Positions 16,987 through 24,908 of a DNA stretch of 40,621 bases are shown here, in pieces. A model generated the notes under the pieces. It was not told the origin of the DNA. It saw only the letters and a list, made by a program, of their open reading frames with translations, and ran no database searches. Position numbers and translations under genes: made by a program. Position 1 is the first letter of the stretch. Every line of letters starts with the position of its first letter. Source of the stretch: Syntrophobacteraceae bacterium (GTDB taxonomy: Bacteria > Desulfobacterota > Syntrophobacteria > Syntrophobacterales > Syntrophobacteraceae); the NCBI GenBank assembly GCA_031292215.1, contig JARLHO010000108.1:1-40621 (forward strand), read 5' to 3'.

Positions 16987-18216
16987 ATGAACACTTTTGA
17001 GGAACAAAAAGAATTACAGAGAGCATTGCGGTTACAGGAATCCCGCTTGGAAACGCTCGTTTCTCTTAGCCGGATGGACGGGGACACAACCGAGCAGATA
17101 GCCGACTTTGTCCTCGAAGAGCAGATAAAAATCACCGGCAGCCAGATGGGCTGGCTGGGTTTTGTCAGCGAGGACCAATTGCATATCGCTTTCCACGAAC
17201 GGGACATGGGCGCCATGGAAAAAGACTGCGCTTACGGCAGGCAAATGCGTTTGTCCGTGGAGATGGGAGGAATCTGGGGCGATGCGGTAAAGGAGCGAAA
17301 AACGGTTGTGATAAACGACTCCTCGAAAATTGATCCGCGCAACTTTGGATTCCCCGGCGACTATGTTTCCTATCGCCGTTTGCTGGTGACCCCCGTATTT
17401 GAGCAAGACCGGATAAGAGCCGTGGCGATGGTTGCAAACAAACACGAACAATACGACGCTACCGACGTAAAATATCACACGCTATTGCTCGATGGCATGT
17501 GGAAGCTCATTTCCCGAGAGCAGCTACGCAAAACCCTGGCCCATACGGAGAGCCTTGCGGCGGTGGGCAGAGCCCTGTCCTATGTGGCCCACGACATGAG
17601 AACGCCGCTAACGGCCATTGGAGGCTTCGCGAGCCTTGTGCGAAAACGGATGGGCGAGACCAATCCCGACCGGAGCAAACTGGAAATCGTGATCAGGGAA
17701 ACCCGGCGCCTTGAGAACATGATTAAAAACATGCTCGATTTCTCACGCCCCATCGATATTGACAAATCCCCCGCAGACATCGACGAGATGGTAAGCGAGA
17801 GCCTGAGTCTTCTCGATTCGGAGGCAAAGGAACGCGAGCTGAGGCTGATGAGCACTATCGAGCCCGATCTTCCCCGGGCTTCCCTTGACCTCTTCCGCAT
17901 GAAACAAGCTCTTGTAAATCTTGCGGCCAATGCAATCCAGTCCTCACCCGAGGGGGGCACAGTGTCCATTGACGTCTACACCAGGCAGGACGATCTCATT
18001 TTCGATATCGTGGACAATGGCCCCGGAATCTTTCCCGAAAAAAGAAAATCTATTTTCAAACCCTTTTTTACGACCAAAAAGGGCGGAACCGGTCTGGGGC
18101 TTTCCATAGTGCAAAGGATCGTCGAAGCTCATAAGGGTTGGATCACAATATTGGACAATACCGATAGGGGGCTGACTTTCAGGGTTGAGATCCCTGACTG
18201 TCTCGACCGCGGCTAA
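16987..18216 (+). CDS. Cytosolic GAF-domain sensor histidine kinase
   Basis: The 409-residue protein has no membrane segment. Residues about 20-175 form a GAF-like sensor that includes GSQMGWLGFV and RRLLVTPVFEQDRIRAVAMV. The dimerisation box SYVAHDMRTPLTAIGG carries the phospho-accepting His at residue 202. The ATPase part has NLAANAIQSS (N box, 311-320), DNGPGIFP (G1) and KKGGTGLGLSIV (G2). It autophosphorylates His202 and would transfer to a receiver, most likely the gene that follows 190 bases later on the same strand. The signal is unknown; a soluble small molecule, redox state or gas would fit a GAF sensor. Confidence 0.92.
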   Translation: MNTFEEQKELQRALRLQESRLETLVSLSRMDGDTTEQIADFVLEEQIKITGSQMGWLGFVSEDQLHIAFHERDMGAMEKDCAYGRQMRLSVEMGGIWGDAVKERKTVVINDSSKIDPRNFGFPGDYVSYRRLLVTPVFEQDRIRAVAMVANKHEQYDATDVKYHTLLLDGMWKLISREQLRKTLAHTESLAAVGRALSYVAHDMRTPLTAIGGFASLVRKRMGETNPDRSKLEIVIRETRRLENMIKNMLDFSRPIDIDKSPADIDEMVSESLSLLDSEAKERELRLMSTIEPDLPRASLDLFRMKQALVNLAANAIQSSPEGGTVSIDVYTRQDDLIFDIVDNGPGIFPEKRKSIFKPFFTTKKGGTGLGLSIVQRIVEAHKGWITILDNTDRGLTFRVEIPDCLDRG

Positions 18217-18408
18217 AAAGCGGTATCGGACACGGTCATATATCCGGAGTGGCGCGGGGGCCGCGCAATGTATGCGAGTCCGGTCCCGATTGCCTGGATG
18301 CGGGATTGAGAACGCAGAGGATGGCTCGCTTCGGTTTTTTGAAATGGTAAAAAGGCGTGTTTCCGGTCCCGATGCGCCCGACAAACACCGTTTTTGAGGA
18401 GAAAAAAA

Positions 18409-18810
18409 ATGCGCCCGGTTCTGATTGTAGAAGCTAACCCGGTTGTTCGCATTACGCTCAAGGCCTTGCTCTCACTGCGATTTCCCTCAATCGAAGTAGA
18501 GGAGGCCTGCAATGGAGAGGGGGCGTTGTCGCTATTTCGGAAAACCCACCCTTTCCTGATTTTCATGGACATCGGTTTGCCCGACGGCAACGGGCTGGAA
18601 CTGACCCGGGCGATCAAAGAGGCCGACCCGGGCACGGAGGTTATCATACTAACGACCTACGACATCCCCGAGCATCGCAGGGAGGCCTTTTCCAGCGGAG
18701 CAAGCGACTTTTTCACAAAAGGTAACGTCAAGGTCAATCAAATTACCTCTTGGGTAGCCTTCGCCCTGGAAACGAAAAAAGGGCTGGAAAGGAGCGCGGC
18801 CTGCTCGTAA
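18409..18810 (+). CDS. Single-domain response regulator (receiver only)
   Basis: The 133-residue CheY-like protein has no output domain. The likely phospho-acceptor is Asp54 in FMDIGLPDGNG, the switch Thr is in ILTT (82-83) and the conserved Lys is Lys104 in FTKG. The acidic pocket that normally binds Mg is reduced to Glu8 in VEANP, where receivers usually have two acidic residues. The start is the ATG at 18409 with GAGGAG upstream; a TTG 15 bases earlier is unlikely. It follows the histidine kinase and ends in an inverted repeat shared with typA. Confidence 0.9.
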   Translation: MRPVLIVEANPVVRITLKALLSLRFPSIEVEEACNGEGALSLFRKTHPFLIFMDIGLPDGNGLELTRAIKEADPGTEVIILTTYDIPEHRREAFSSGASDFFTKGNVKVNQITSWVAFALETKKGLERSAACS

Positions 18811-18828
18811 AGCCTGCTCTTCCAGCCC
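18781..18828. terminator. Inverted repeat between convergent response-regulator and typA genes
   Basis: GGGCTGGAA (18781-18789) and TTCCAGCCC (18820-18828) are perfect 9-base complements. They overlap the last codons of the response regulator and end five bases before the typA stop. The 30-base loop contains GCCTGCTC twice. This is probably a bidirectional terminator or mRNA 3' structure, although it lacks a T tract. Confidence 0.5.
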
Positions 18829-18832
18829 TGGC

Positions 18833-20623
18833 CTAATGCTGCCGGGTCTTCATTTTGCGCAGCCGCAGCGAGGTAGGGGTAACTTCAACCAGTTCGTCAT
18901 CGGAGATGTATTCCATCGCCTGCTCCAGGCTGAACCGGCGGGGCGGTATGATCCTCAAGGCTTCATCGGAGCCGGAGGCCCTCATGTTGGTGAGCTTTTT
19001 TTCCTTGGTGATATTTACCCAGAGGTCTTCGGCTCGCGAATTTTCTCCCACGATCATGCCCGAATAGGCCGGTTCGCCGGGGTTTACAAAAATTGTTCCC
19101 CGAGGCTGCAGGTGGTAAATGGCAAAGGTTACCGCCTTGCCCTCCCGGTCGGAAACCAGAACGCCGTTTGGCCGGGCGGGGATATCTCCGGTGTGGGGGC
19201 GGTAGCCGAGAAGGAGCGTATTTAAGATCCCCGAGCCGCGCGTTTCGGTTAGAAACCGGCTGCGAAAGCCGATAAGGCCCCGGGAGGAAATTTCGAATTC
19301 CAGGCGCACGCGGCCAAAGCCGTTATTGATCATTTTGGTCATTCTGCCGCGCCGCGAGCTCATCATCTCCGTGACTATCCCCGTGCACTCCTCGGGAATG
19401 TCAATGGTTGCAAGCTCGACAGGCTCACAGGTGCGACCTTCGATTTGCTTGGTAATCACCTGGGGCCGCGAAATGGAAAGCTCAAACCCCTCCCGTCGCA
19501 TGGTCTCGACAAGAACGGCCAACTGCAGCTCCCCTCGGGCTGCCACCGAGTAGGAATCGCGGTTTTCGGCCTGTTCGACCCGAATGCTCACATTGTAGAG
19601 CAGCTCCTTGTCGAGCCGCTCCTTTATGTGGCGGGAGGTGAGGTACTTTCCCTCTTTTCCGGCAAGCGGCGAGGAGTTTACCGTAAACACCATCGATATG
19701 GTGGGTTCCTCGACGGTTATCGTCGGCAGCGGGCGGGGGTCCAGGGGGTCGCCGAGCGTATCGCCTATGAAAATGTCCTCGATTCCAGCGACCGCCGCTA
19801 TGTCGCCGGCCTGCGCGGTTTGCTTCTCCACGCGGTTTAGACCCTCGTAGGTGTAGAGCACGCTAAGGGAAGACTTTCGGGACGTGCCGTCGCTTTTTAG
19901 CAGCATGACTTCCTGGCCCCGATGCATCGTCCCGTTGACGATCTTGCCGATAGCCGTTCTTCCAACGTAATCGCTGTGGTTAAGGGTCGTTACCAGATAC
20001 TGAAGAGGAGACTCCGGATCGTAACTGGGCGCGGGAATCGAGGAAAGTATCGTATCGAAGAGCGGGATCAGGTCTTGACCATCGCCATCGGGATCGGTTC
20101 GCGCGATCCCTGCCTTGGCGTTGGTGTAGAGAACGGGGAAATTGAGCTGTTCCTCGCTTGCGTCAAGGTCGATGAAAAGGTCGTAGGTTTCGTCCAACAC
20201 CTCGTTTATTCGCCGGTCCGGTCGGTCGATTTTGTTTATCACAAGGATCGGGGGAAGGCCAAGCGCAAGGGCCTTTCCAAGTACGAACCGCGTCTGGGGA
20301 AGAGGGCCTTCGGTCGCATCGACCAGAAGCACAACACCTTCCACCATATTGAGCGTCCGCTCGACTTCGCCGCCAAAGTCCGCATGGCCGGGAGTGTCGA
20401 CGATGTTGATCTTCACCCCCTTGTAAACTATGGCCGTATTCTTCGCCATAATGGTGATGCCCTTCTCGCGCTCGAGGTCGAGACTGTCCATCACCCGTTC
20501 GGCTACCTGTTCGTTTGCTCTAAAAATGCCCCCCTGCCACAACATGGCGTCGACAAGGGTCGTTTTGCCGTGATCGACGTGAGCGATAATGGCGAGATTG
20601 CGAATGTCTTGGCGTTTTTGCAT
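18833..20623 (-). CDS. typA: Ribosome-associated GTPase TypA/BipA
   Basis: The 596-residue translational GTPase has the EF-G/LepA-like layout. G1 is AHVDHGKTT (residues 14-22), G3 is [14 protein letters not shown] and G4 is NKIDRPDRR, followed by beta-barrel, EF-G III/V-like domains and the TypA-specific C-terminal domain ([20 protein letters not shown], then [10 protein letters not shown]-type sequence). It binds the 70S ribosome and assists 50S assembly and stress adaptation. The length matches the family, and GAGAG lies a few bases before the ATG. It is a single gene convergent with the response regulator. Confidence 0.97.
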   Translation of the reverse strand: MQKRQDIRNLAIIAHVDHGKTTLVDAMLWQGGIFRANEQVAERVMDSLDLEREKGITIMAKNTAIVYKGVKINIVDTPGHADFGGEVERTLNMVEGVVLLVDATEGPLPQTRFVLGKALALGLPPILVINKIDRPDRRINEVLDETYDLFIDLDASEEQLNFPVLYTNAKAGIARTDPDGDGQDLIPLFDTILSSIPAPSYDPESPLQYLVTTLNHSDYVGRTAIGKIVNGTMHRGQEVMLLKSDGTSRKSSLSVLYTYEGLNRVEKQTAQAGDIAAVAGIEDIFIGDTLGDPLDPRPLPTITVEEPTISMVFTVNSSPLAGKEGKYLTSRHIKERLDKELLYNVSIRVEQAENRDSYSVAARGELQLAVLVETMRREGFELSISRPQVITKQIEGRTCEPVELATIDIPEECTGIVTEMMSSRRGRMTKMINNGFGRVRLEFEISSRGLIGFRSRFLTETRGSGILNTLLLGYRPHTGDIPARPNGVLVSDREGKAVTFAIYHLQPRGTIFVNPGEPAYSGMIVGENSRAEDLWVNITKEKKLTNMRASGSDEALRIIPPRRFSLEQAMEYISDDELVEVTPTSLRLRKMKTRQH

Positions 20624-20830
20624 TGTGGTGCTCTCCTTTGCGAACCGTGCTTATAACAGGGGCTGCGCAGCGGATCAAGCCTCATGACCCGCATTGCCCG
20701 GCCATCGGGAGTTGGAAAGAGCCGCAAATCCACTGCAGAGTCGCAGAGAGCGCTAACATAAGCACAGCGCAGATTATTTGCTCCGGAAAAAAAGCAGGTG
20801 GCAGGAAAGGTTGGTCGGGTATTGTTTGGC

Positions 20831-20905
20831 TCTTCGTGGTTGGCTACTGGCCCGCAAGTCTAAACGGTCAGCAGGACCAAGGTTCAACCACGAAGAGCGC
20901 GAAGG
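20831..20905. repeat. Palindromic dispersed repeat, copy 2
   Basis: TCTTCGTGGTT (20831-20841) is perfectly inverted as AACCACGAAGA (20886-20896). The left arm continues GGCTACTGGCCCG, which matches the reverse complement of the segment next to the right arm of copy 1 (93-115) with one difference. It lies between typA and the isochorismatase-type gene. Confidence 0.7.
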
Positions 20906-20953
20906 AAAAAATGCTTCGAGGTGAGCGCTCGCCCGCCGGGGTTCGGTGGATTA

Positions 20954-20968
20954 CCCCCCCCCGGGGGG
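20954..20968 (-). terminator. C9G6 palindrome after the isochorismatase-fold gene
   Basis: Nine C followed by six G form a loop-poor GC palindrome directly after the last stop codon of the minus-strand SDR/crotonase/isochorismatase operon. It is a possible 3'-end structure. Confidence 0.3.
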
Positions 20969-20970
20969 TT

Positions 20971-21540
20971 TTACCTCGCGCCCAGCTCGGCTGCAAGTTC
21001 TGTGGAAGTGGCGACCCGGAGCAGCGGGTAGAGCGGGTTGCGACGGTAGTTGTCCGCCGTTCGGGTATGGATTTCTTCGGAAAAAGCGGCCGTGCAGTCT
21101 TCTAGCAAAACCGCCCGAAAATCGTAGGCAATGGCGTCCAAAACGGTCGATAGAACGCAAAAATTCGTTGCGATTCCGGCTACCGCGCAAAGCGAAACGC
21201 TACTTCGCCTTAGCCTCTCGGCCAGGTCCGTTTCAAAGAAGGCGGAAAACTTCGGTTTGGGCAGCCACAGATCCCCTGGCCGCATGTCGAGCTCTTCGGC
21301 CACCTTGGCCCCTTCGGTTCCCGCCAGGCAGTGAGGCTTCATTTTACCGGTGAAGATGAAATCCTCTTTCTTGAAAGCATCGGTTGAAAACACGACCGGC
21401 CAATTTTGACTTCTAAAAACCGCGATCAGGTTGTTTAGCGGATCGATTATCTTTCGGGCCAAAGGCGTGATGGGGTATTTGTTCGAATCGTCAAATGTTT
21501 CCCTGACCATGTCTATTATAAGCAGCGCCGGTTTTTCCAT
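20971..21540 (-). CDS. Isochorismatase-like cysteine hydrolase
   Basis: The 189-residue alpha/beta protein has the triad of this superfamily: Asp10 in LLIIDMV, Lys95 in the KPKFSAFF motif and Cys128 in GIATNFCVLST. Members hydrolyse amides, ureides or enol ethers (nicotinamidase, N-carbamoylsarcosine amidase, isochorismatase), and the substrate here cannot be told. The ATG at 21540 is preferred over the adjacent GTG. It is the third gene of a minus-strand run after an SDR and a crotonase, 34 bases after the crotonase stop. Confidence 0.88.
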   Translation of the reverse strand: MEKPALLIIDMVRETFDDSNKYPITPLARKIIDPLNNLIAVFRSQNWPVVFSTDAFKKEDFIFTGKMKPHCLAGTEGAKVAEELDMRPGDLWLPKPKFSAFFETDLAERLRRSSVSLCAVAGIATNFCVLSTVLDAIAYDFRAVLLEDCTAAFSEEIHTRTADNYRRNPLYPLLRVATSTELAAELGAR

Positions 21541-21574
21541 CACTCTTTCGCCCTCTTTTCTCTTTTGACTTCGT

Positions 21575-22345
21575 CTATTTGTTTTTCCAAACAGGCTTGC
21601 GTTTTTCCTCGAAACTCTTTATTCCCTCCAGGGTGTCTTCGGTCTTCATAAGGGAATTGAGAAAATAGTCGTTTGTTTTCTTCGCCGCTTCCCTGGGTTC
21701 GCACCCCTTCACCATCTTTATCGCCCGCTTATTCATGCGAATGATCAGCGGACTGTTGGCGCAGATCTCTTCGACCAGGCCGTTTACGGTCTCGGTGAAT
21801 TTTTCCTCCTCGATCACCTTGCTGACAAATCCCAGTTCGAGCCCCTCCCGGGCGCTGTACGTTCTGCCCGTTGTGCAGATCTCGATCGCCTTGGGCACGC
21901 CTACCAGTTCCGGGAGCCGGACCGCGGCATACGGAGGGAAAAAGCCCAGCTTTATTTCCGGCTGGCCGAATTTGGCATTAGAAGATGCGACCACCATGTC
22001 GCATCCGATAGCCAGTTCCATCCCGCCGCCAAGGCAGGCGCCGTGGACCGCCGCGATCACCGGCACGTCCAACTGGCCGAGCAGATCGAATATCCTGTCG
22101 AAAGTCCCGATCATTTCGGGGGCCAATTCAGGCTTGTGATCCCCGACTTCGACTCCGGCGCACCAGCTTTTCCCCTCGCCCAGAAACACCAGACACTTCG
22201 CTTCGCTATCCGAAAGAACCGATTCCAGAAAGGAATTTAGCTCCTTCATCATATCCAGGTTCAGCACATTGTGCTTCGGACGCGCAAGGCTTAGCCGCAC
22301 CGCCCCGTTGGCTCTTTCGACCTTGAAAAATTTTAGCTCGGACAT
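21575..22345 (-). CDS. Crotonase-family hydratase, resembling dienoyl-CoA hydratases of anaerobic benzoate degradation
   Basis: The 256-residue enoyl-CoA hydratase/isomerase keeps both catalytic glutamates: Glu110 in GACLGGGMELAIGCD and Glu130 in FGQPEI. The oxyanion-hole regions SWCAGVEVGDH and HGACLGGG are intact. The opening ARPKHNVLNLDMMKELN and the GVEVGDH segment recall cyclohexa-1,5-diene-1-carbonyl-CoA hydratase (Dch/BamR), but this is from memory and not proven. GGGGAGAG lies seven bases before the ATG. It lies 23 bases after the SDR stop, which supports a shared acyl-CoA or alicyclic-CoA pathway. General fatty-acid beta-oxidation is the alternative. Confidence 0.88.
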   Translation of the reverse strand: MSELKFFKVERANGAVRLSLARPKHNVLNLDMMKELNSFLESVLSDSEAKCLVFLGEGKSWCAGVEVGDHKPELAPEMIGTFDRIFDLLGQLDVPVIAAVHGACLGGGMELAIGCDMVVASSNAKFGQPEIKLGFFPPYAAVRLPELVGVPKAIEICTTGRTYSAREGLELGFVSKVIEEEKFTETVNGLVEEICANSPLIIRMNKRAIKMVKGCEPREAAKKTNDYFLNSLMKTEDTLEGIKSFEEKRKPVWKNK

Positions 22346-22368
22346 ATCGCCACTCTCCCCTCTGCGCT

Positions 22369-23118
22369 CTAGATGTATTGGCCGCCATCGACCCGTATGA
22401 CCTCTCCGGTTATATGACGCGCTCTCTCGGAGGCAAGAAACGAGACGAGGTAGGCGAGGTCTTCCGGCTGGCCGATCCTCTTCATCACAATCTCCCCCAT
22501 GGCCATGTCGACTATCTTGTCCCGGCTCTCCGAATCCCTTAGCATGGCGGTTTCGATCAAACCGGGGGCCACCGCGTTTACCGTTACGCCAAACGCTCCC
22601 AGCTCCCTTGCCACCGCCTTGGTGTAGCCGATGATGCCCGCCTTGGATGCCGAGTAGTTCGACTGGCCAAATTTTCCGCGCAGGCCGTTTATCGAGGTGA
22701 TATTTATAATTCTTCCGTACTTCTGCTCTTTTAGAAGCGGGGCGACGTGACGGGTGAAATTGAAATAGCCCTTAAGGTTTACTTCCAGGACCCTGTCCCA
22801 TTGCTCTTCGGTCATTTTCCAGGATACCGCGTCCCAATTCATCCCGGCGTTGTTTACCAGGATGTCTATGCGCCCGAAGGCATCCAGGGCCTGTTTCACG
22901 GTATTTGCGGCTTCCGCAAACACCGCTATGTCGCACTTTACAGCGATCGCCTTGCGACCCATCTCGGTCATCTTTCGAACGTATTCGTCCGCTTCTTCCT
23001 GGTGCTTGCGGTAGGTCACGCAGACATTTGCGCCTTCAGCGGCTAGTTCAAGAGCGGTTGCGGCGCCGATACCCTGCGATCCGCCTGTGACAATGGCATT
23101 TTTCCCTTCCAGTAACAT
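22369..23118 (-). CDS. SDR-family 3-oxoacyl reductase/3-hydroxyacyl-CoA dehydrogenase
   Basis: The 249-residue classical short-chain dehydrogenase has the cofactor motif TGGSQGIG (11-18), NNAG (89-92) and the catalytic Ser142, Tyr155 and Lys159 (YSASK). The C-terminus GEVIRVDGGQYI is typical of FabG/PhaB. It interconverts 3-oxoacyl and 3-hydroxyacyl thioesters with NAD(P)H. It is the first gene of the operon and is followed by the crotonase. An acyl-CoA role is likelier than fatty-acid synthesis because no fab genes are near. Confidence 0.9.
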   Translation of the reverse strand: MLLEGKNAIVTGGSQGIGAATALELAAEGANVCVTYRKHQEEADEYVRKMTEMGRKAIAVKCDIAVFAEAANTVKQALDAFGRIDILVNNAGMNWDAVSWKMTEEQWDRVLEVNLKGYFNFTRHVAPLLKEQKYGRIINITSINGLRGKFGQSNYSASKAGIIGYTKAVARELGAFGVTVNAVAPGLIETAMLRDSESRDKIVDMAMGEIVMKRIGQPEDLAYLVSFLASERARHITGEVIRVDGGQYI

Positions 23119-23180
23119 GGCTTTCCCTGCTCCAGGTTTTAAGAATTGATTTCGGTTTGCTCCCGGCTACAATATTTCAG

Positions 23181-23209
23181 TTGGTGCCGAACCACTTTGG
23201 AGCTATAAT
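23181..23209 (+). promoter_or_regulatory. Plus-strand promoter candidate facing the DUF2080 genes
   Basis: TTGGTG (23181-23186) and a perfect TATAAT (23204-23209) are 17 bases apart. The leader to the first DUF2080 start would be about 190 bases. It overlaps the minus-strand promoter at 23205-23232. Confidence 0.45.
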
Positions 23210-23232
23210 ACAGCTATAATGTGCTTAGTCAA
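23205..23232 (-). promoter_or_regulatory. Promoter candidate of the SDR/crotonase/isochorismatase operon
   Basis: On the minus strand TTGACT (23232-23227) is followed after 16 bases by TATTAT (23210-23205), each one mismatch from consensus. A direct repeat AGCTATAAT-ACAGCTATAAT spans the -10 region. The leader to the SDR start is about 80 bases. Confidence 0.5.
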
Positions 23233-23408
23233 GATTAACTTTCGCCCCTGCTGCTGGTCTTGGGAGCCGGGATTTCTGAAATATAGTCACAACATAAATT
23301 GCTTTGTAGCTGTCAGGCGGCTTGACCGGGGGCGTGGCTAATGGTAAATTGGCGCTCTGCTCACCTGTCTTCCGCGGTGCTCGCGACGGCTCAGGACACG
23401 TTGATACG

Positions 23409-23618
23409 ATGGGAAAAAAAGTCACCAGGGAAGTTTGCCCGCAAAATGATGCTCCCGTGGCTGCGCAAAAGGACCCGGTCGCCCTGAATATCGTAAAATT
23501 CGAAGTCTTCGGCGAGGAGATGGTTGAAAAGGAGGTAAAGCCCAGCGGTAACTCCGGGCGGGTTTACCTGCCTCCGGACTGGGTTGGCTCCAAAGTTAAG
23601 GTCATAAGGGTAAGGTGA
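23409..23618 (+). CDS. DUF2080 family transposon-associated small protein, copy A
   Basis: The 69-residue protein has a core VKFEVFGEEMVEKEVKPSGN followed by SGRVYLPPDWVG and VKVIRVR. I recognise this as the DUF2080 (putative transposon-encoded protein) signature. The S-G-N-S-G-R-x-Y-L-P stretch also resembles the AbrB/SpoVT swapped-hairpin DNA-binding fold, so DNA binding is plausible. The ATG at 23409 is chosen; an open TTG frame starts at 23322 but is not protein-like. A second copy follows 151 bases later on the same strand. No transposase is adjacent. Confidence 0.7.
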   Translation: MGKKVTREVCPQNDAPVAAQKDPVALNIVKFEVFGEEMVEKEVKPSGNSGRVYLPPDWVGSKVKVIRVR

Positions 23619-23696
23619 GGCAGCCAAGGCTTTGGCGGCCTTCTTTCCTCCCCCGGTTTGCGGTCGCGTCTCGATGGTTTGGGGATGGATTTCCAA

Positions 23697-23725
23697 TTGC
23701 TTGCCGGGGAAGGTTTAATTATACT
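23697..23725 (+). promoter_or_regulatory. Promoter candidate of the second DUF2080 gene
   Basis: TTGCTT (23697-23702) and TATACT (23720-23725) are 17 bases apart, about 45 bases before the second DUF2080 start. The -35 box is weak. Confidence 0.35.
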
Positions 23726-23769
23726 ACGATGTCTAACCGGGGCCGAGTTATGTGCCGATGGAAAGAGAT

Positions 23770-23967
23770 ATGAGTGAAGATCGCATCCCGGTCGAGGAGA
23801 CTCCGGAGTCGGAGACCTCTGCCGAGGCTATTCATAAATCGGTAAGGTTTGAAGTATTTGGCGAAGAGATGCTCGAAAAGCGGGTAAGGCTCAGCGGAAA
23901 CTCCGGAAGGATCTACTTGCCTCCGGATTGGGTCGGCCATCGAGTGAAAGTGATTCGGATAGATTGA
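23770..23967 (+). CDS. DUF2080 family transposon-associated small protein, copy B
   Basis: The core VRFEVFGEEMLEKRVRLSGN, SGRIYLPPDWVG and VKVIRID is identical to copy A at about 30 of 37 aligned core residues, while the N-termini differ (an acidic ETPESETSAE stretch here). The ATG at 23770 has GGAAAGAG upstream; the ATG at 23758 is an alternative. A GNAT gene follows after 28 bases, so the two are probably co-transcribed. The pair looks like an old tandem duplication. Confidence 0.7.
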   Translation: MSEDRIPVEETPESETSAEAIHKSVRFEVFGEEMLEKRVRLSGNSGRIYLPPDWVGHRVKVIRID

Positions 23968-23995
23968 AATCCCACTGAAAAGGGTATGCAAGGGT

Positions 23996-24445
23996 ATGGA
24001 TTCAGCCGACAAAATCGCAACTATCAGGGATATGAGGCCTGAGGACTCCGGTGGGATAGCCAGGATTTACACCGAGATCACGAAAAAGCCCGTGGAAGAC
24101 GATTTCGACAAGCTGATTCAGGCGCACGCCGTTGGAAAGGATTCCGCCTGTTTTGTGGCGGAGTTGGACGGCAAGGTCATCGGGTTTATGATCAGCTATA
24201 TTTTGACCCTGGGTTTCGGGATTGACAAAAGCGGTTGGATCGCAACCCTTGGCGTGGACCCGCGCCACATGGGCCAGGGGATAGGGGGCCGCTTGGCCGA
24301 GGAAACCTTCAAGGTCTACAAGGACCAGGGCATTGCCCGCGTCTATACCTCCGTCAGGTGGGATTCCACGGATTTACTTTCCTTTTTTGGAAAACTCAAT
24401 TTCGAAAGAAGCGACTTCATAAACCTGACCAAAACGCTGGAGTAG
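23996..24445 (+). CDS. GNAT-family N-acetyltransferase
   Basis: The 149-residue single GNAT domain has motif B/D strands KVIGFMISYILTLGF and WIATLGVDPRHMGQGIGGRL, where QGIGG is the acetyl-CoA pyrophosphate loop. The end (WDSTDLLSFFGKLNFERSDF) matches the RimI-like fold. It transfers an acetyl group from acetyl-CoA to an unknown amine. It lies directly behind DUF2080 copy B. Confidence 0.88.
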   Translation: MDSADKIATIRDMRPEDSGGIARIYTEITKKPVEDDFDKLIQAHAVGKDSACFVAELDGKVIGFMISYILTLGFGIDKSGWIATLGVDPRHMGQGIGGRLAEETFKVYKDQGIARVYTSVRWDSTDLLSFFGKLNFERSDFINLTKTLE

Positions 24446-24908
24446 AAAAGCCCCCCGGGCCGGCGAAACGCTCACCGCTTTTCCCACCCCCTTAGAGCCG
24501 CTGCGCTTTTCGACTGCCGTCACACTGCCCCCGCCTCCCGGTCGGACCGTCCCCCGGTGCTGCGTGGAAACTCCGCACGCCAAACTGTCCTCTATACCAA
24601 GGTCTTCCTACCGATCTGACATTTTCAGGTTACAGAATGTGTCAACAGAAATATTCGATTTTGGGTGCCGCCTCCATTTTCCCCTATTTTTAAACCCTTG
24701 TAATTTAAGGCACAAAGCCCTCGCCGCCACCGATGGAACAAGTCTTGCTCTATCATAAATTCCGTGGGCTGGATATTCCTGTTGCTCTTCGGGTTATCCG
24801 ATCGATCTCATTTCCAAGTCGTCCGGCCATGCCTTACCCGCTTGACCGGCCGGCTGCATCATCAGGCGCAAAAGATGCCACTCTGTGCGGCCGAAAGGGG
24901 ACTGACCA
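24446..24908. other. Intergenic stretch before the truncated antiporter gene
   Basis: No convincing gene is present. The proximal part has a weak GAAAAGC/GCTTTTC inverted repeat just after the GNAT stop. The distal part (about 24764 on) has a short hydrophobic frame, GWIFLLLFGLS, that could be the tail of a lost membrane protein. Confidence 0.4.

Noticed and set aside
19922-20656. 244-codon plus-strand frame opposite typA
   Set aside because: It is a shadow of typA.
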